DNA from: CAZAQV01 sp964487255
GTDB lineage: Bacteria > Myxococcota_A > Polyangia > Polyangiales > CAZAQV01
Reading direction: 5' to 3'
Length of the DNA stretch: 64,000 bases
NCBI GenBank assembly: GCA_964487255.1
Contig: CAZAQV010000005.1
Coordinates: 62,001-126,000 of the forward strand
Positions 1 through 8,761 of the stretch are shown piece after piece. Every line of letters starts with the position of its first letter. Position 1 is the first letter of the stretch. The notes under the pieces are model-generated. The model was not told where the DNA came from and made no database searches. It saw only the letters and a program-made list of their open reading frames with translations. The position numbers were made by a program, and so were the translations under genes.

Positions 1-1
1 C

Positions 2-712
2 AATGCCAAGCAAGCCACGCTCAATGGTCGCCGCGGCGTGTGGCACTGCTTTACCGACGAGGAGCGGGACGGCTACGGCCGCATGCTGATCCATTGCCCG
101 GACTTGATCATCAGCCAGGTCTCCCAAGGTCTCGCGCATGTGTATACGGTCGAGGACGCGCCCTCGAAACCGGAGTACGTGCGCGCGCAGCAGGAGGCGC
201 AGCGCGAGGGGCGCGGTATGTGGGCCAAGGGCATTCCCGAGTACATCATGACCTCGACCCACTCAGCCTCCGAAGGCATGGGCGAAAAGACCTACAATCG
301 CTTGATTTCCACGCGCGATGGGCACACCGAAAAGTGGAAGCACCAAGACACCTACAGCGAGTGTCAGTGGGTTTGTGCGGCCGACCATAACTACGATGAA
401 GAGGCGCTCGATGCGGCTGCGCAGCGCCTCCGAGAGCACGCGACGCTCGGGCCTCTTTTGGCGCAGTGGTACAACTTTCACCTGCGCGAGTTTGTGGCGC
501 GCTATTTACGCAAAGGTGAACTCCCCGAGTACGTCAATGCGGAGGCCAAGGAGCCGCTGACCCGCTGGCTCAAGAAAGAGAAAGCTGCGGGTCGGCTCGG
601 TTCGATCGAACGTGTAAAGGGCTCGTGCATGATCTTCGCCGAATTTGAGCGTCGCTACGGAAGTGGGCGTGCGAGTTGTGTTCGCGGCAAGGGCAACTGG
701 GACGAAAAATGA
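2..712 (+). CDS. Thermonuclease (SNase-like) family protein, 5' truncated
   Basis: The reading frame is open from the window edge, so the gene starts upstream; 236 residues are visible. The first part carries the Staphylococcus nuclease-fold signature: DGYGRML (usual DRYGR-L strand) followed about 50 residues later by AQREGRGMWAKG, the family's hallmark helix (A-x-E-A-R-x-x-G-x-G-L/M-W). Such proteins are Ca-dependent secreted phosphodiesterases that cut DNA and RNA. About 150 residues follow the nuclease core, with four or more Cys and the motif GSCMIFAEFERRYG; this tail looks like one I associate with delta-proteobacterial thermonuclease homologues. The catalytic Arg/Glu residues and any signal peptide lie outside or at the window edge, so activity and export cannot be judged. 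The annotated GTG at 38 is only an internal codon. Confidence 0.75.
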   Translation, partial: NAKQATLNGRRGVWHCFTDEERDGYGRMLIHCPDLIISQVSQGLAHVYTVEDAPSKPEYVRAQQEAQREGRGMWAKGIPEYIMTSTHSASEGMGEKTYNRLISTRDGHTEKWKHQDTYSECQWVCAADHNYDEEALDAAAQRLREHATLGPLLAQWYNFHLREFVARYLRKGELPEYVNAEAKEPLTRWLKKEKAAGRLGSIERVKGSCMIFAEFERRYGSGRASCVRGKGNWDEK

Positions 713-879
713 TGAGTTGCTCTTCACTAGCCTTTGCTGCGAACCAGCGATGTGCTGCTAGCACATCGGGTTCTCGCAAAGAGCGTTCGCTGCGCTTGAT
801 GTTCTTCACGGCTACACGTCACAAACATCGATGTGCCAGTCGCACATCGGTTTGCTTTGGTTCCGCACGCTCATCACGG
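713..879. repeat. Two palindromic hairpin repeats (family H, copies 1 and 2)
   Basis: The spacer before the MopE-repeat lipoprotein carries two palindromes: CGATGTGC-5 nt-GCACATCG at 748-768 and again at 829-849. The first has flanks matching those of the copies near 52.9 kb and 58.98 kb (TCTTCACTAGCCTTT before, then GGTTnTCnC-AAAGAGCGTTC after); the second has weaker flanks. In those other copies the arms read CGATTTGC/GCAAATCG, so position 5 has changed from T-A to G-C on both arms. This looks like a dispersed, structure-conserving repeat rather than a promoter. It may still affect the mRNA leader of the next gene. Confidence 0.7.
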
Positions 880-2286
880 ATGACCAGCCACGTCGTATTC
901 CTCTGCTCTGGCTTATTCATGGTCGGGTGTTGGGAGAAGACGGCGGATGGGCCGCCGCTCGGCTACGAACGTGACGAGCGTTCGTGCGCTGATGGCCGCG
1001 ACAATGACCGCGACGGGCTCTTTGATTGTAACGACCCCGATTGCTTGGCCGCAGGCTTTTGCGGCGAGCTGATTCCCGAAGGCCTGCGTCCAACACCGGA
1101 GAACACACTCGAGGCTTGCAGCGACATGATCGACAACGATCTCGACGGTCAGTTCGATTGCGGCGACCGCGACTGCCAGAACATTCGCGAAACCTGCTGC
1201 AGCCGCGAGTTTTCGGACGTGCGCTGCGATGACGGTATCGACAACGACGGAAACGGCTTCGTCGACTGCGAAGAGTTCACGTGTCGGGGCGGTTTTGTAC
1301 GTGTTTGCAACCCGCCCGAAGATCGCTGCGGTGATGAGCTAGACAACGATGGCGATGGTTTGCCCGACTGCTTCGACCCCGACTGTTTCCAAGATAACAA
1401 CTGTCCCGAGGCGGAAATCGCGCAAGGCGGGATACGCTGGCTCTGCCAAGACGGCATCGACAACGACGGAGACGGGCCCGTCGATTGCGAAGACCCGAGC
1501 TGTGCGAAGGATCCTGCCTGTAAACAAGACGAAAACACCCTCGCGCGCTGCATGGACGGCGTCGACAATGACGGTAACGGCTACGTGGACTGTAACGACT
1601 TTTCGTGTTCACGCCTCAATGAACAGATGACCAACCAGGCAACGGTCGATTATTGCGCGAGTCTTGCGGAAAACACGGTCGCAGCGTGCAGCGACGGCAT
1701 CGACAATGACCAAGATACCTACGTTGATTGTGACGATCGCGACTGCCAAGGCCCCGGCTTGGGAGACGTGTGCGATGCGGAGGACACGCTCGCCGAGTGT
1801 CAGGACGGTGAGGACAATGACGGCAATGGTTTTGTCGACTGCGGCGACTTCTCGTGTTCGCGCTCGGACGACCAAGCGATTCTCGACTATTGTGAGCAGT
1901 TTGCGGAGAACAACTTTGCCAAGTGCAAAGACGGCATCGACAACGACGGCGATGGCTTCACAGACTGCGCCGACCGAGGCTGCTCTGCGGGCGACCGCGA
2001 GTTCGACGGACCCGAAATGGTAACCTATCCCGACGGTACCCAGAAGTTGGCGTATCCCTGCCAAGAAACCGTCACCAACGTGACGGATTGTACGGATGGC
2101 ATCGACAATGACATGGACGGGTTTACGGACTGCGAGGACTGGGAATGCTCCTGGAATCCAGCGCTCAATCCGGCTGCGCGCCTACCGGGGGACCCGATCC
2201 GTGGCGATTGGCCCAACAACTTCGATCCAGCGCTTCACCCGTGTTTGGACCCACAGACCTTGAGGCCGCTCGTTTGTGGCGGTTAG
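880..2286 (+). CDS. Lipoprotein with about ten MopE-like CxDGxDND repeats
   Basis: The start is placed at ATG 880 because it gives a lipoprotein signal peptide with lipobox FMVGC; the same frame is open upstream to 676 but reads through the hairpin repeats. The mature 468-residue precursor is almost entirely a tandem array of about ten Cys-x-Asp-x-x-Asp-Asn-Asp-x-Asp-Gly-x-x-Asp-Cys-x-D-x-x-C units (for example CQDGIDNDGDGPVDC), known in Methylococcus MopE and many myxobacterial surface proteins as putative metal-binding modules. Each unit combines an EF-hand-like acidic DxDxDG loop with Cys pairs that probably form disulfides. It is likely exposed on the outer membrane. It sits 18 bp before the barrel protein at 2305, which has three of the same repeats, so the two probably form an operon and a complex. 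The bound ligand (Ca or Cu) is not known. Confidence 0.85.
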   Translation: MTSHVVFLCSGLFMVGCWEKTADGPPLGYERDERSCADGRDNDRDGLFDCNDPDCLAAGFCGELIPEGLRPTPENTLEACSDMIDNDLDGQFDCGDRDCQNIRETCCSREFSDVRCDDGIDNDGNGFVDCEEFTCRGGFVRVCNPPEDRCGDELDNDGDGLPDCFDPDCFQDNNCPEAEIAQGGIRWLCQDGIDNDGDGPVDCEDPSCAKDPACKQDENTLARCMDGVDNDGNGYVDCNDFSCSRLNEQMTNQATVDYCASLAENTVAACSDGIDNDQDTYVDCDDRDCQGPGLGDVCDAEDTLAECQDGEDNDGNGFVDCGDFSCSRSDDQAILDYCEQFAENNFAKCKDGIDNDGDGFTDCADRGCSAGDREFDGPEMVTYPDGTQKLAYPCQETVTNVTDCTDGIDNDMDGFTDCEDWECSWNPALNPAARLPGDPIRGDWPNNFDPALHPCLDPQTLRPLVCGG

Positions 2287-2304
2287 AGAACAAGAAAGAA
2301 CCTT

Positions 2305-3894
2305 ATGCGCATTACCTATCGAGCCTTGCTTTTTCTCGTACTCACCGTTCCTGTTGCGTTGGCGCAGGATCCTGAGTCCGGCGACGTGGCGGAAGAAGAT
2401 GTGCCCACTGCGCCGACCGGGGAGATCGAGACCCAATGCAGTGATGGCGCCGACGATGATGGCGATAGCATGGTCGATTGCGCGGATGCCGACTGCTACA
2501 AAGACCCGCACTGCGAGGCGGGCGGCTCGCCGGAGAACAACAACGACGCCTGCGCCGACTGGATCGACAACGACGGCGACGGCAACGTCGATTGTGACGA
2601 CAGCGAGTGCCAAGGCCGCGGCGTCACGGTTTGCCAAGGCTCAGCAGACAAGCGCAACATCAGCGGGGGCGGCGGCGGGCAAGGAGACGCGCCCGACGAT
2701 CTTCCCGAGCTTGACGAAGGGATGACGGTTGACGACTTGATCGGCGCGTTTGGTGATAACGATGGCGAGCGCAACGATTATATGTGTTCGGACGGCATCG
2801 ATAATGATGCTGACGGTCGGACGGACTGCGCGGACTTCGGCTGTCGCTTCGATCCACAGGTCACGGTCTGCTCGGCCGACCCCGACTTTCGCTTCTCGGT
2901 CGTGGCGGGCGTCGGATACGCACTCGACATCTCGGACACCGACAACATCACCCAGGACGTGAGCTTCACGCGTCTTCAGCTGCGAGCGCTCGGCCCGATT
3001 CCACTTATCGACAACTCGTTCTTTTTGCTCAGTGCGCGTATGGAGCGAACCCCGCGCCTCACCTTTGCGCTCTTTCAGGTGCCCATCGGAGACACCGGTC
3101 ATTATGTGAACATCAACAGCGGCGGCGGCAACCTTTCTTCAGGCCTGATCGTGAGCGCGGGCAAGCGGCCGCTTCTCGACGCCCCGTTCTACCTTTTCAA
3201 TGCGTTTGAGCAGGGAAATGGTGCCGCGCTCGAGTTCAGCGGACCGCTGACGTCGAGCAAGCTTCTTCAGTACCGTCTCTATGCCGCGGGCGGCTCAGGC
3301 GTGTTCAACGGCAATGTGGGCGGTCGTTTTTTCCGCAACGACGACCGCAACTTCAACTGGTCGGTCGGCGGCCAACTCGGCATCAACGTGATCGGCTACT
3401 ATAGCCGCTTTGATACGCGCTATCTGTACACGCCGGTTCCGACGCAGCTGGCGTTCCAGGTCGGCCTCAAGTACGACGAACGCTCGGTCGAGCGTTACCC
3501 AGCGGCCAACGTACTCGGCATCTTTCAGTCCGGTCCCATCCTTGCTGTTGCAGAGACGTACATGAAGTACGTGCTCGATTATGAGTCGTTCCAGCTCGCG
3601 TGGAATGCGCAGGTCAGTGCGCTGGTGATCCCCAAATGGTTCATGTTGGCCGCCGACGTCGGCTCCTTCTACGCGACGGACTTTAAGACCGTTCCGGTGG
3701 GAGGCTTCTCCAGCAACTTGCCGCGTCCCCTGGATGAGCTTCAGTTCCGAGCCGCGGCGCACCTCTATTTCTTCCGCAATATTGGCATCTTATCTGCGTT
3801 GTACAGCGAGACACACTTCGAGGCCGACCCCGACGACCCCGACGCACCCGAGCTAGAGCGCGAGATCCGCATCGAAGCCCAATATCGGTTCTAA
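2305..3894 (+). CDS. Outer-membrane barrel protein with N-terminal MopE-like repeats
   Basis: 529 residues with a clear Sec signal peptide ending at ALAQ (about residue 21). Residues 40-200 hold three CxDGxDNDxDGxxDC units (for example CSDGIDNDADGRTDC) separated by Gly- and acidic-rich linkers. From about residue 200 to the end the sequence alternates hydrophobic and polar residues with many aromatics and ends in EAQYRF; a C-terminal Phe in such a strand is the usual signal for BAM-dependent insertion. I read this as a porin-like barrel carrying a metal-binding extension. It follows the repeat lipoprotein by 18 bp. The barrel family could not be named. Confidence 0.8.
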   Translation: MRITYRALLFLVLTVPVALAQDPESGDVAEEDVPTAPTGEIETQCSDGADDDGDSMVDCADADCYKDPHCEAGGSPENNNDACADWIDNDGDGNVDCDDSECQGRGVTVCQGSADKRNISGGGGGQGDAPDDLPELDEGMTVDDLIGAFGDNDGERNDYMCSDGIDNDADGRTDCADFGCRFDPQVTVCSADPDFRFSVVAGVGYALDISDTDNITQDVSFTRLQLRALGPIPLIDNSFFLLSARMERTPRLTFALFQVPIGDTGHYVNINSGGGNLSSGLIVSAGKRPLLDAPFYLFNAFEQGNGAALEFSGPLTSSKLLQYRLYAAGGSGVFNGNVGGRFFRNDDRNFNWSVGGQLGINVIGYYSRFDTRYLYTPVPTQLAFQVGLKYDERSVERYPAANVLGIFQSGPILAVAETYMKYVLDYESFQLAWNAQVSALVIPKWFMLAADVGSFYATDFKTVPVGGFSSNLPRPLDELQFRAAAHLYFFRNIGILSALYSETHFEADPDDPDAPELEREIRIEAQYRF

Positions 3895-4347
3895 TACGTG
3901 GGTGGGACCAAGCTCCAGGTCTCGAATCAAACCGCCTGCGGCTGAAGGAGTTCAGCGATCGGTCTGGCCGTTCTAGTGAGGCGGCATGCCGCTCGATGTG
4001 TGCCAAGATCCATCGCCCTAGAGTCGACGCCATCCGGCGTTCAACTGGCGGCGAAGACGGGCGTGTCTACGACCCGGATCGACGAAAAAGCAACGAATAA
4101 ACTGATCGCCGCGCCGTGGCATGAGCCGTGCAGAAGACAAAGTGACTCAGATGGCCTGTTGCGCGCACCGGAACGCGCGATGGAGGGAGAAGACACGTGG
4201 ATTCAGATGTGCTGACCACGTAGTGGACGGGTTTGTCCTTTGGCGTCTGGGCGGAGGGGTCAAGCACCGCTTGGATCCCAGGAGAGGGAGGGAAGATCCG
4301 CTTTTCTTGTTCTGGGCTTCCTGGCTTCTATAGAATTTCGAAGTCCA
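3895..4347. other. Intergenic spacer (453 bp) without a convincing gene
   Basis: Short ORFs here (such as 3976-4215) have no recognisable product, no good ribosome-binding site and poor codon periodicity. The only signal I see is a promoter-like pair close to the next operon, listed separately. No hairpin followed by a T-run was seen downstream of the barrel gene. Confidence 0.5.
4307..4334 (+). promoter_or_regulatory. Possible sigma-70-like promoter of the SPFH operon
   Basis: TTGTTC at 4307-4312, a 16-bp spacer and TATAGA at 4329-4334. The ATG of the first gene is only 14 bp past the -10 box, so the transcript would have a very short leader. This is pattern matching only. Confidence 0.3.
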
Positions 4348-4629
4348 ATGGTTGGTCTCCTCGTCAAGCTCACGATCCTATTCGGCGTCGTTTTCGGTGT
4401 GGCCTACGCGCTGACGAAGTCGCTTCGCAGCAAAGAGCACGGTGAAATGACTAAAGAGCTACGTGAAGCGCAGCAACGCTTTCTCGAACTCAAGGCAGCC
4501 CTGGAAGAAGGCCGGCTCACCAAAGAAGAAGAGCGCCTGCTGAGCGAGTGGTCTGAGGACGTCTCGGCCGAGATGCCAGAGGCCCTCAAGGACGCGGGTA
4601 AGCCTCATGGCGCACAAGAAGGGGAATGA
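4348..4629 (+). CDS. Small single-pass membrane protein with coiled coil
   Basis: 93 residues from ATG 4348; the frame is open further upstream to 4240, but this start puts a hydrophobic helix (residues 2-23) at the N-terminus. The rest is charged and heptad-like (for example ELREAQQRFLELKAALEEG), so a short cytoplasmic coiled coil is likely. Its stop overlaps the ATGATG start of the first SPFH gene, so the two are translationally coupled. It may be an accessory subunit of the SPFH scaffold. No family recognised. Confidence 0.7.
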   Translation: MVGLLVKLTILFGVVFGVAYALTKSLRSKEHGEMTKELREAQQRFLELKAALEEGRLTKEEERLLSEWSEDVSAEMPEALKDAGKPHGAQEGE

Positions 4630-5717
4630 TGAAAGGCGTACACGGCATTTTCAAAAAGGCGCTGGGTCTCGTGCGTGTGGGAGGGGACACGTCTTGGGTG
4701 GTCGCTGCCGTTCTTCTTTTCGCGACGCTCGCGATCTTTTCGGTCAAGGACATCGAGCCTGGTGAGGCTGCCGTCAAGGTCAACAACCTGACCGGCTCGC
4801 AGACACCCGTGACGCGACCCGGGTGGACCACGCGGATTCCGCTGCTCCACTCTGTGTATGTGCTTGACGCGAAGCCACAGACCTTCTCGATGAAGGGTGA
4901 GGCGGAGGTTGATGCGCTACACGTCAGCGAGCTGTCCGTGCGTGCCAGCGACGGCTCGAACTTCCATTTCACCGACACCACGATCATTTTTCAGCTGGTC
5001 CCGTCGAGCGTGGTCAAAGCAGTCAGTGATGCCGGAGGAGAGAACGGGTTTCTTTATTGGATGAAACCCTACGCGCGCGCCATCCTTCGTGACGAGTTCG
5101 GCAAAGAGTCCACCGTCGACGTCTCGGACCCCACGACCTACGGTGTGGCAGCGAATCGAGCCAAGACGCGCCTCAACGAATCGCTCAAGAAGCATGGCGT
5201 CATGGTGACCCAACTGGTGACGCCTCGGCCGCGCTTCAACAAAGCGTACGAAAAGGCGATCGAGGATCGCAACGGCCTTAACAACGAGCTTGAGGTCATT
5301 CGCTCGAACCTCAACCGGGCCGAGACCAATCGCGATCGTGTGTTGGCCGAGGTTGACCAAGAAAAGAACAAGATTATCCAGGAGAAGCGCGCATCGCTTG
5401 AGGCCGACCTGGCCCGCGCGGTGGCCCGTCAAGCGCAGGTCAAGCGAGAAGCGGATACGTATCTCATCAGTAAGATTGCCGAGGGGCAGGCAGCGCTCAG
5501 TGCGGCCAGCCGCAAGGCGACCGAGTTGCAGGGTGAGCTCAACGCCAAACTGGAGGCCAAACGCGCGGAAATCGCAGCGTTTCGCAACCAGCCCGTGGAG
5601 CGCGTGATGGAGCGTATCGGCGAGAAGCTCTCCGGGGTGACGATCGAGATTCAGCCTTGGTCCGACGACGCCACGCCCTCACGCATCCAGTACCAAAATC
5701 GCCCAGGAGGCAACTGA
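4626..5717 (+). CDS. SPFH/Band 7 (prohibitin-like) membrane protein 1
   Basis: 363 residues. An N-terminal transmembrane helix (about residues 24-42) is followed by an SPFH-type domain (EPGEAAVKVNNLTG, PGWTTRIPLLHSVYVLD, then VRASDGSNFHFTDTTIIFQL) and a long Lys/Glu/Arg/Ala-rich coiled coil (about 215-320). This is the architecture of prohibitin, HflK/C and flotillin-type scaffolds, which oligomerise on membranes and organise proteases or lipid domains. The ATG at 4626 overlaps the upstream stop, and the stop overlaps the next ATG (TGATG), so this is the second gene of a coupled four-gene operon. It is not HflK/HflC by context: no hfq or hflX is nearby. Confidence 0.85.
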   Translation: MMKGVHGIFKKALGLVRVGGDTSWVVAAVLLFATLAIFSVKDIEPGEAAVKVNNLTGSQTPVTRPGWTTRIPLLHSVYVLDAKPQTFSMKGEAEVDALHVSELSVRASDGSNFHFTDTTIIFQLVPSSVVKAVSDAGGENGFLYWMKPYARAILRDEFGKESTVDVSDPTTYGVAANRAKTRLNESLKKHGVMVTQLVTPRPRFNKAYEKAIEDRNGLNNELEVIRSNLNRAETNRDRVLAEVDQEKNKIIQEKRASLEADLARAVARQAQVKREADTYLISKIAEGQAALSAASRKATELQGELNAKLEAKRAEIAAFRNQPVERVMERIGEKLSGVTIEIQPWSDDATPSRIQYQNRPGGN

Positions 5718-6925
5718 TGAAAAGCAAGTGGCTCGCACGGGTCTCGAAAGTCTTTGTGCTCGGCGTGTTGGGCTTTGTCTTCCTTCGTGTCTCCGTGCTG
5801 ACCAATGTTGAAGCGGGTAATGTCGGCGTTCGCTACAACAACGCGGTCGGGCTTTTGGAGGAAGACCTGGGACTCGGGTGGCATTGGGAGGTCGTCGGCT
5901 TGCAGCGCGTTTGGCGGCTGCCAAGTCGCTTCCTTTTTCTGAACTACACGGCGGACCGAAAACTGGTGATCCGCACCAAAGATAACAACACTGTCGAACT
6001 TGACGTGTCAGTCCCGTACCGAATCATCCCGGGGCACGCGCACAAAGTGATGGATGCGGGCAATCACCTTCCCGAAGGTGACAATCGCTTTCGTTTTGAG
6101 CGCCTGGCAAACGATACGACGATCAGTGTGCTTCGCGAACACCTCGCGCAGCTTCGTAGCCAGGACTTCTACGATACCGATCGGCGGCTCGCAATCGCGG
6201 CAGAAACGACCAGAGCGCTCAACGAACAGCTTAAAGGACTGCAGCTTGAGGCCGAACGGGTGCTCATCCGAGCCACCTACTTTCGCCCGGACTACGAGCA
6301 GCAGCTGGCTTCGATTCAGCTCAACGAGCAGCAGAAGCTCCTCGATGGTGCAAAGCGAGAAGTGGCGACGGTGCGGCAGAAGCTCGACAACTACACCCAG
6401 CAAACCAACGCGCTGGTTTCAGCGAAGCAGCAAGATTGGGAGCGGCGTATCGCCGAAATCGATCGCGCGTACCAAGTCGGCTTGATCGACTCTGAAAAGG
6501 ACCGCTCTCCCGGTGTCGTTCGGCGCTTGCTCAAAGCGCTCGGCGAAGAGGCCAAGGTGGAGTACGTCAAGCGGGCCGTCACCGTCTTTGGCATCGAGGA
6601 GCAGTACGTGACGGACGAGCATTTGCTGGGGATCGAAAACATTGAAGCGGAGACCTCGGAGTACGAAAGTCGAACCAACGCCGAAGCGAACGGTGTTTCG
6701 GGTAGACTCTCTGCAGAAGGTGAAGCGCTGGTCGCAAAGGTTAACGGCGCCTACGAACTCAAGCTCAATGCGCTGCTCGGATCCCCAGGCGGACGCGCCT
6801 ACACCGCCTATCGCGCAGCCAAACACATCAAGTTCGACAAGGACCTGACGTTCAACTCCAACGAGGGCGTGCCCTCGGTGTTGCGGCTGCGAGAGTTCGC
6901 AGAGCGCTTCATGGGCAAGCGGTGA
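5717..6925 (+). CDS. SPFH/Band 7-like membrane protein 2
   Basis: 402 residues from ATG 5717, which has a strong AGGAGG at 5705-5710. An N-terminal hydrophobic helix (about residues 9-25) precedes NVEAGNVGVRYNNAVG, an SPFH start, and VIRTKDNNTVELDVSVPYRI, the typical beta-strand core. Residues about 180-260 are helical and rich in Gln/Glu. It is a diverged paralogue of the preceding gene, and two unlike SPFH proteins encoded in tandem suggest a hetero-oligomeric ring as in HflK/HflC or PHB1/PHB2. The stop overlaps the following GTG by four bases. Confidence 0.82.
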   Translation: MKSKWLARVSKVFVLGVLGFVFLRVSVLTNVEAGNVGVRYNNAVGLLEEDLGLGWHWEVVGLQRVWRLPSRFLFLNYTADRKLVIRTKDNNTVELDVSVPYRIIPGHAHKVMDAGNHLPEGDNRFRFERLANDTTISVLREHLAQLRSQDFYDTDRRLAIAAETTRALNEQLKGLQLEAERVLIRATYFRPDYEQQLASIQLNEQQKLLDGAKREVATVRQKLDNYTQQTNALVSAKQQDWERRIAEIDRAYQVGLIDSEKDRSPGVVRRLLKALGEEAKVEYVKRAVTVFGIEEQYVTDEHLLGIENIEAETSEYESRTNAEANGVSGRLSAEGEALVAKVNGAYELKLNALLGSPGGRAYTAYRAAKHIKFDKDLTFNSNEGVPSVLRLREFAERFMGKR

Positions 6926-7752
6926 GTGACTCTGACAAGAGACGAGAGGCGCTGCTTTGGTGGCTGTCCTGGGGCGTGGTTTCTGCGTCGGTGCTGCTGA
7001 TCCTTGTCGCCATACGGCCGACGCCTCCCACGCAGTCGCTCGGTCTCTATTATTCCCTTCCCGAAGCTGATGCGATCGTTGACCGGGACCAAGAAGCCGT
7101 ACGCTACGACGACAAGCCGGACGTGAAGCGCGCACTTGAGCTCGCCCAGAACCGGAACCTGGCGCAACTCGGAAGGATGCCCCCAGAGTGGGATTCCGCC
7201 GCGGAGCGGGACGAGTTGCAAGCGCTGGGGCAGAAGCTGAGCAAATCAGCACGCGAGTTGCGAGCGGCACAGGCCCGCGTCGCGGAAGACGCGATGACCT
7301 CGCTGCTTGGTGGCAAGAGTCAACAAGAAGCCGAGAAGGCGCTCGGGGCGTCCATCGCAAAGCTGCGTCAGTACAGACTGGCAAGCGGTCCGCATCTGCG
7401 CGCACCCGCATTCGTCATTCGAACGTTCTACAAGGCGAGGTTCAACCAAGTTCTTGGTCTCGCCCCGACCGCGGGTCTCACGAAGGTAGAGCAGTTGGCG
7501 CACTTTGGCTGGCCGGCCTTTCACGCGGAAGGAACCTCGGCGGTTCAACGCCTGGCCATGCTCGATGCGTATCAGCAGCTCGATGGCGAGCATGCGCAAG
7601 CGCTGCGAGGGCAATTGTTGTTCCAGGCAGGATCACCGAGCAAATCCGCCATCGTGTACGAGCACCTCTATGATTCGACCGGGAACCTACGCTACCGAAA
7701 CCACGCTCTTTTCATGCGTGAGCGGTTGCGAGAGGCGAGCGACAGCCCTTAG
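6922..7752 (+). CDS. Membrane-anchored protein of the SPFH operon, unknown function
   Basis: 276 residues starting at GTG 6922 (GTGA overlap with the preceding stop). A single transmembrane helix at about residues 11-28 is followed by a soluble, helix-rich region with a coiled-coil-like part at about 90-150 (for example ARELRAAQARVAEDAM) and an Ala/Leu-rich C-terminus that could be TPR-like. No family recognised. Its place as last gene of the four-gene SPFH unit suggests that it is a client or partner of the scaffold. Confidence 0.75.
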   Translation: MSDSDKRREALLWWLSWGVVSASVLLILVAIRPTPPTQSLGLYYSLPEADAIVDRDQEAVRYDDKPDVKRALELAQNRNLAQLGRMPPEWDSAAERDELQALGQKLSKSARELRAAQARVAEDAMTSLLGGKSQQEAEKALGASIAKLRQYRLASGPHLRAPAFVIRTFYKARFNQVLGLAPTAGLTKVEQLAHFGWPAFHAEGTSAVQRLAMLDAYQQLDGEHAQALRGQLLFQAGSPSKSAIVYEHLYDSTGNLRYRNHALFMRERLREASDSP

Positions 7753-7862
7753 AAACTCCCGCTCTGCGGCTGGACAGCCCCCTGGTCCGGACCTTATCTT
7801 CGTAACGAGCGGCGAGAACTCTTTCGAACAAGAGTGGGGTTTGTGACAAAGAGGTCCTCTCG

Positions 7863-8738
7863 TTGCTCGAAGGCGAAGTCTTGCGGTTTGATCTGAAAAA
7901 GACAGTGTTCATTCTCCCGAACCTGTTCACGTGCTCGAGTATTTTTTGCGGACTTCTGTCCATGCTCGAAAGCGCAGCGCATCCGACGGCCGAGGGGTTT
8001 TATCGCGCGGCGTTGCTGATCGTGTTTGCGATGTTCTTTGACACCATCGACGGCCGAGTGGCGCGCATGACCAAAACGCAGAGCGCCTTTGGGGTCCAGC
8101 TCGACTCGCTGGCTGACGTCCTTTCCTTCGGAGCGGCCCCTTCGGTGCTGGTTTATCGCTGGAGCCTCGAGGACCTCGGGACACTGGGCGTGGTGGGGGC
8201 GTTTGCGTTTCTTGTCGCTGGCACCATCCGGCTCGCACGCTTTAACGTCCTTGCGGCTGAGGCCGATGGCGCGCCAAAGCCGCCGTCCAAGTACATCCTC
8301 GGCCTGCCCATTCCCGGCGCAGCGGGCATCTTGGTCTCTGTGGTCGTGGCCAACCACGCCGTGGAAGGTATCTTACCGATCGTCCCTTGGCTCATGCTTG
8401 TGCTGACGCTGGTGTTGGCTTTTTTCATGGTCAGCACGGTTCGCTTTCGCTCCTTCAAGGATGTGCGCTTTTCGGTTCGTTCGGCTTCTCTGATGGCCGC
8501 TGCGTTGGCAGGCACGATCGGCGTCGCGCTCGTTTCGCATATTTCGTACTCGCTGCTCACGCTGCTCTTGAGCTACGTCTCGATCGGCGTGATCGAAACC
8601 ATCATCTCGATTCCAAAGCGCCGCCGACAGCGCCGCGAGGAGCGTCTTCAAAACGTTGTCGACGGCTTTGAGGACGAAGACGCTGATGAAGACGAGGCGT
8701 ACGAGAGGCAAAGCGTTGAAAGTCCCTCGCGTCATTAG
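7863..8738 (+). CDS. pssA: CDP-diacylglycerol--serine O-phosphatidyltransferase
   Basis: 291 residues. The CDP-alcohol phosphatidyltransferase signature D-x2-DG-x2-AR-x8-G-x3-D-x3-D is complete (D60, D63, G64, R68, G77, D81, D85). Several membrane helices follow. The enzyme makes phosphatidylserine from CDP-diacylglycerol and serine, the precursor of phosphatidylethanolamine; the early hydrophobic segment FILPNLFTCSSIFCG is typical of the Gram-positive-type PssA subfamily. The start is TTG 7863 with AAGAGG upstream; no ATG fits the frame. An acidic tail (about residues 262-285, Glu/Asp-rich) is unusual. No psd gene is nearby. Confidence 0.88.
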   Translation: MLEGEVLRFDLKKTVFILPNLFTCSSIFCGLLSMLESAAHPTAEGFYRAALLIVFAMFFDTIDGRVARMTKTQSAFGVQLDSLADVLSFGAAPSVLVYRWSLEDLGTLGVVGAFAFLVAGTIRLARFNVLAAEADGAPKPPSKYILGLPIPGAAGILVSVVVANHAVEGILPIVPWLMLVLTLVLAFFMVSTVRFRSFKDVRFSVRSASLMAAALAGTIGVALVSHISYSLLTLLLSYVSIGVIETIISIPKRRRQRREERLQNVVDGFEDEDADEDEAYERQSVESPSRH

Positions 8739-8761
8739 ACTGGCGGCTCCACGCGCGGGCG

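Noticed and set aside
1609..2064. Minus-strand ORF of 151 residues rich in Val, Ile and Ala opposite the MopE repeats
   Set aside because: It is the reverse-strand image of the Asp/Asn-rich repeats, whose GAC/AAC codons read as Val/Ile on the other strand. The plus-strand gene has a signal peptide and clear repeats.
1041..2111. CRISPR-like regular repeats in the MopE arrays
   Set aside because: The periodicity is protein-level (about 40-55 codons, variable) and within one reading frame; there are no conserved direct repeats with uniform spacers.
6419..7411. Minus-strand ORF of 330 residues across the SPFH operon
   Set aside because: It is antisense to two genes with translational overlaps and shows no recognisable domain.
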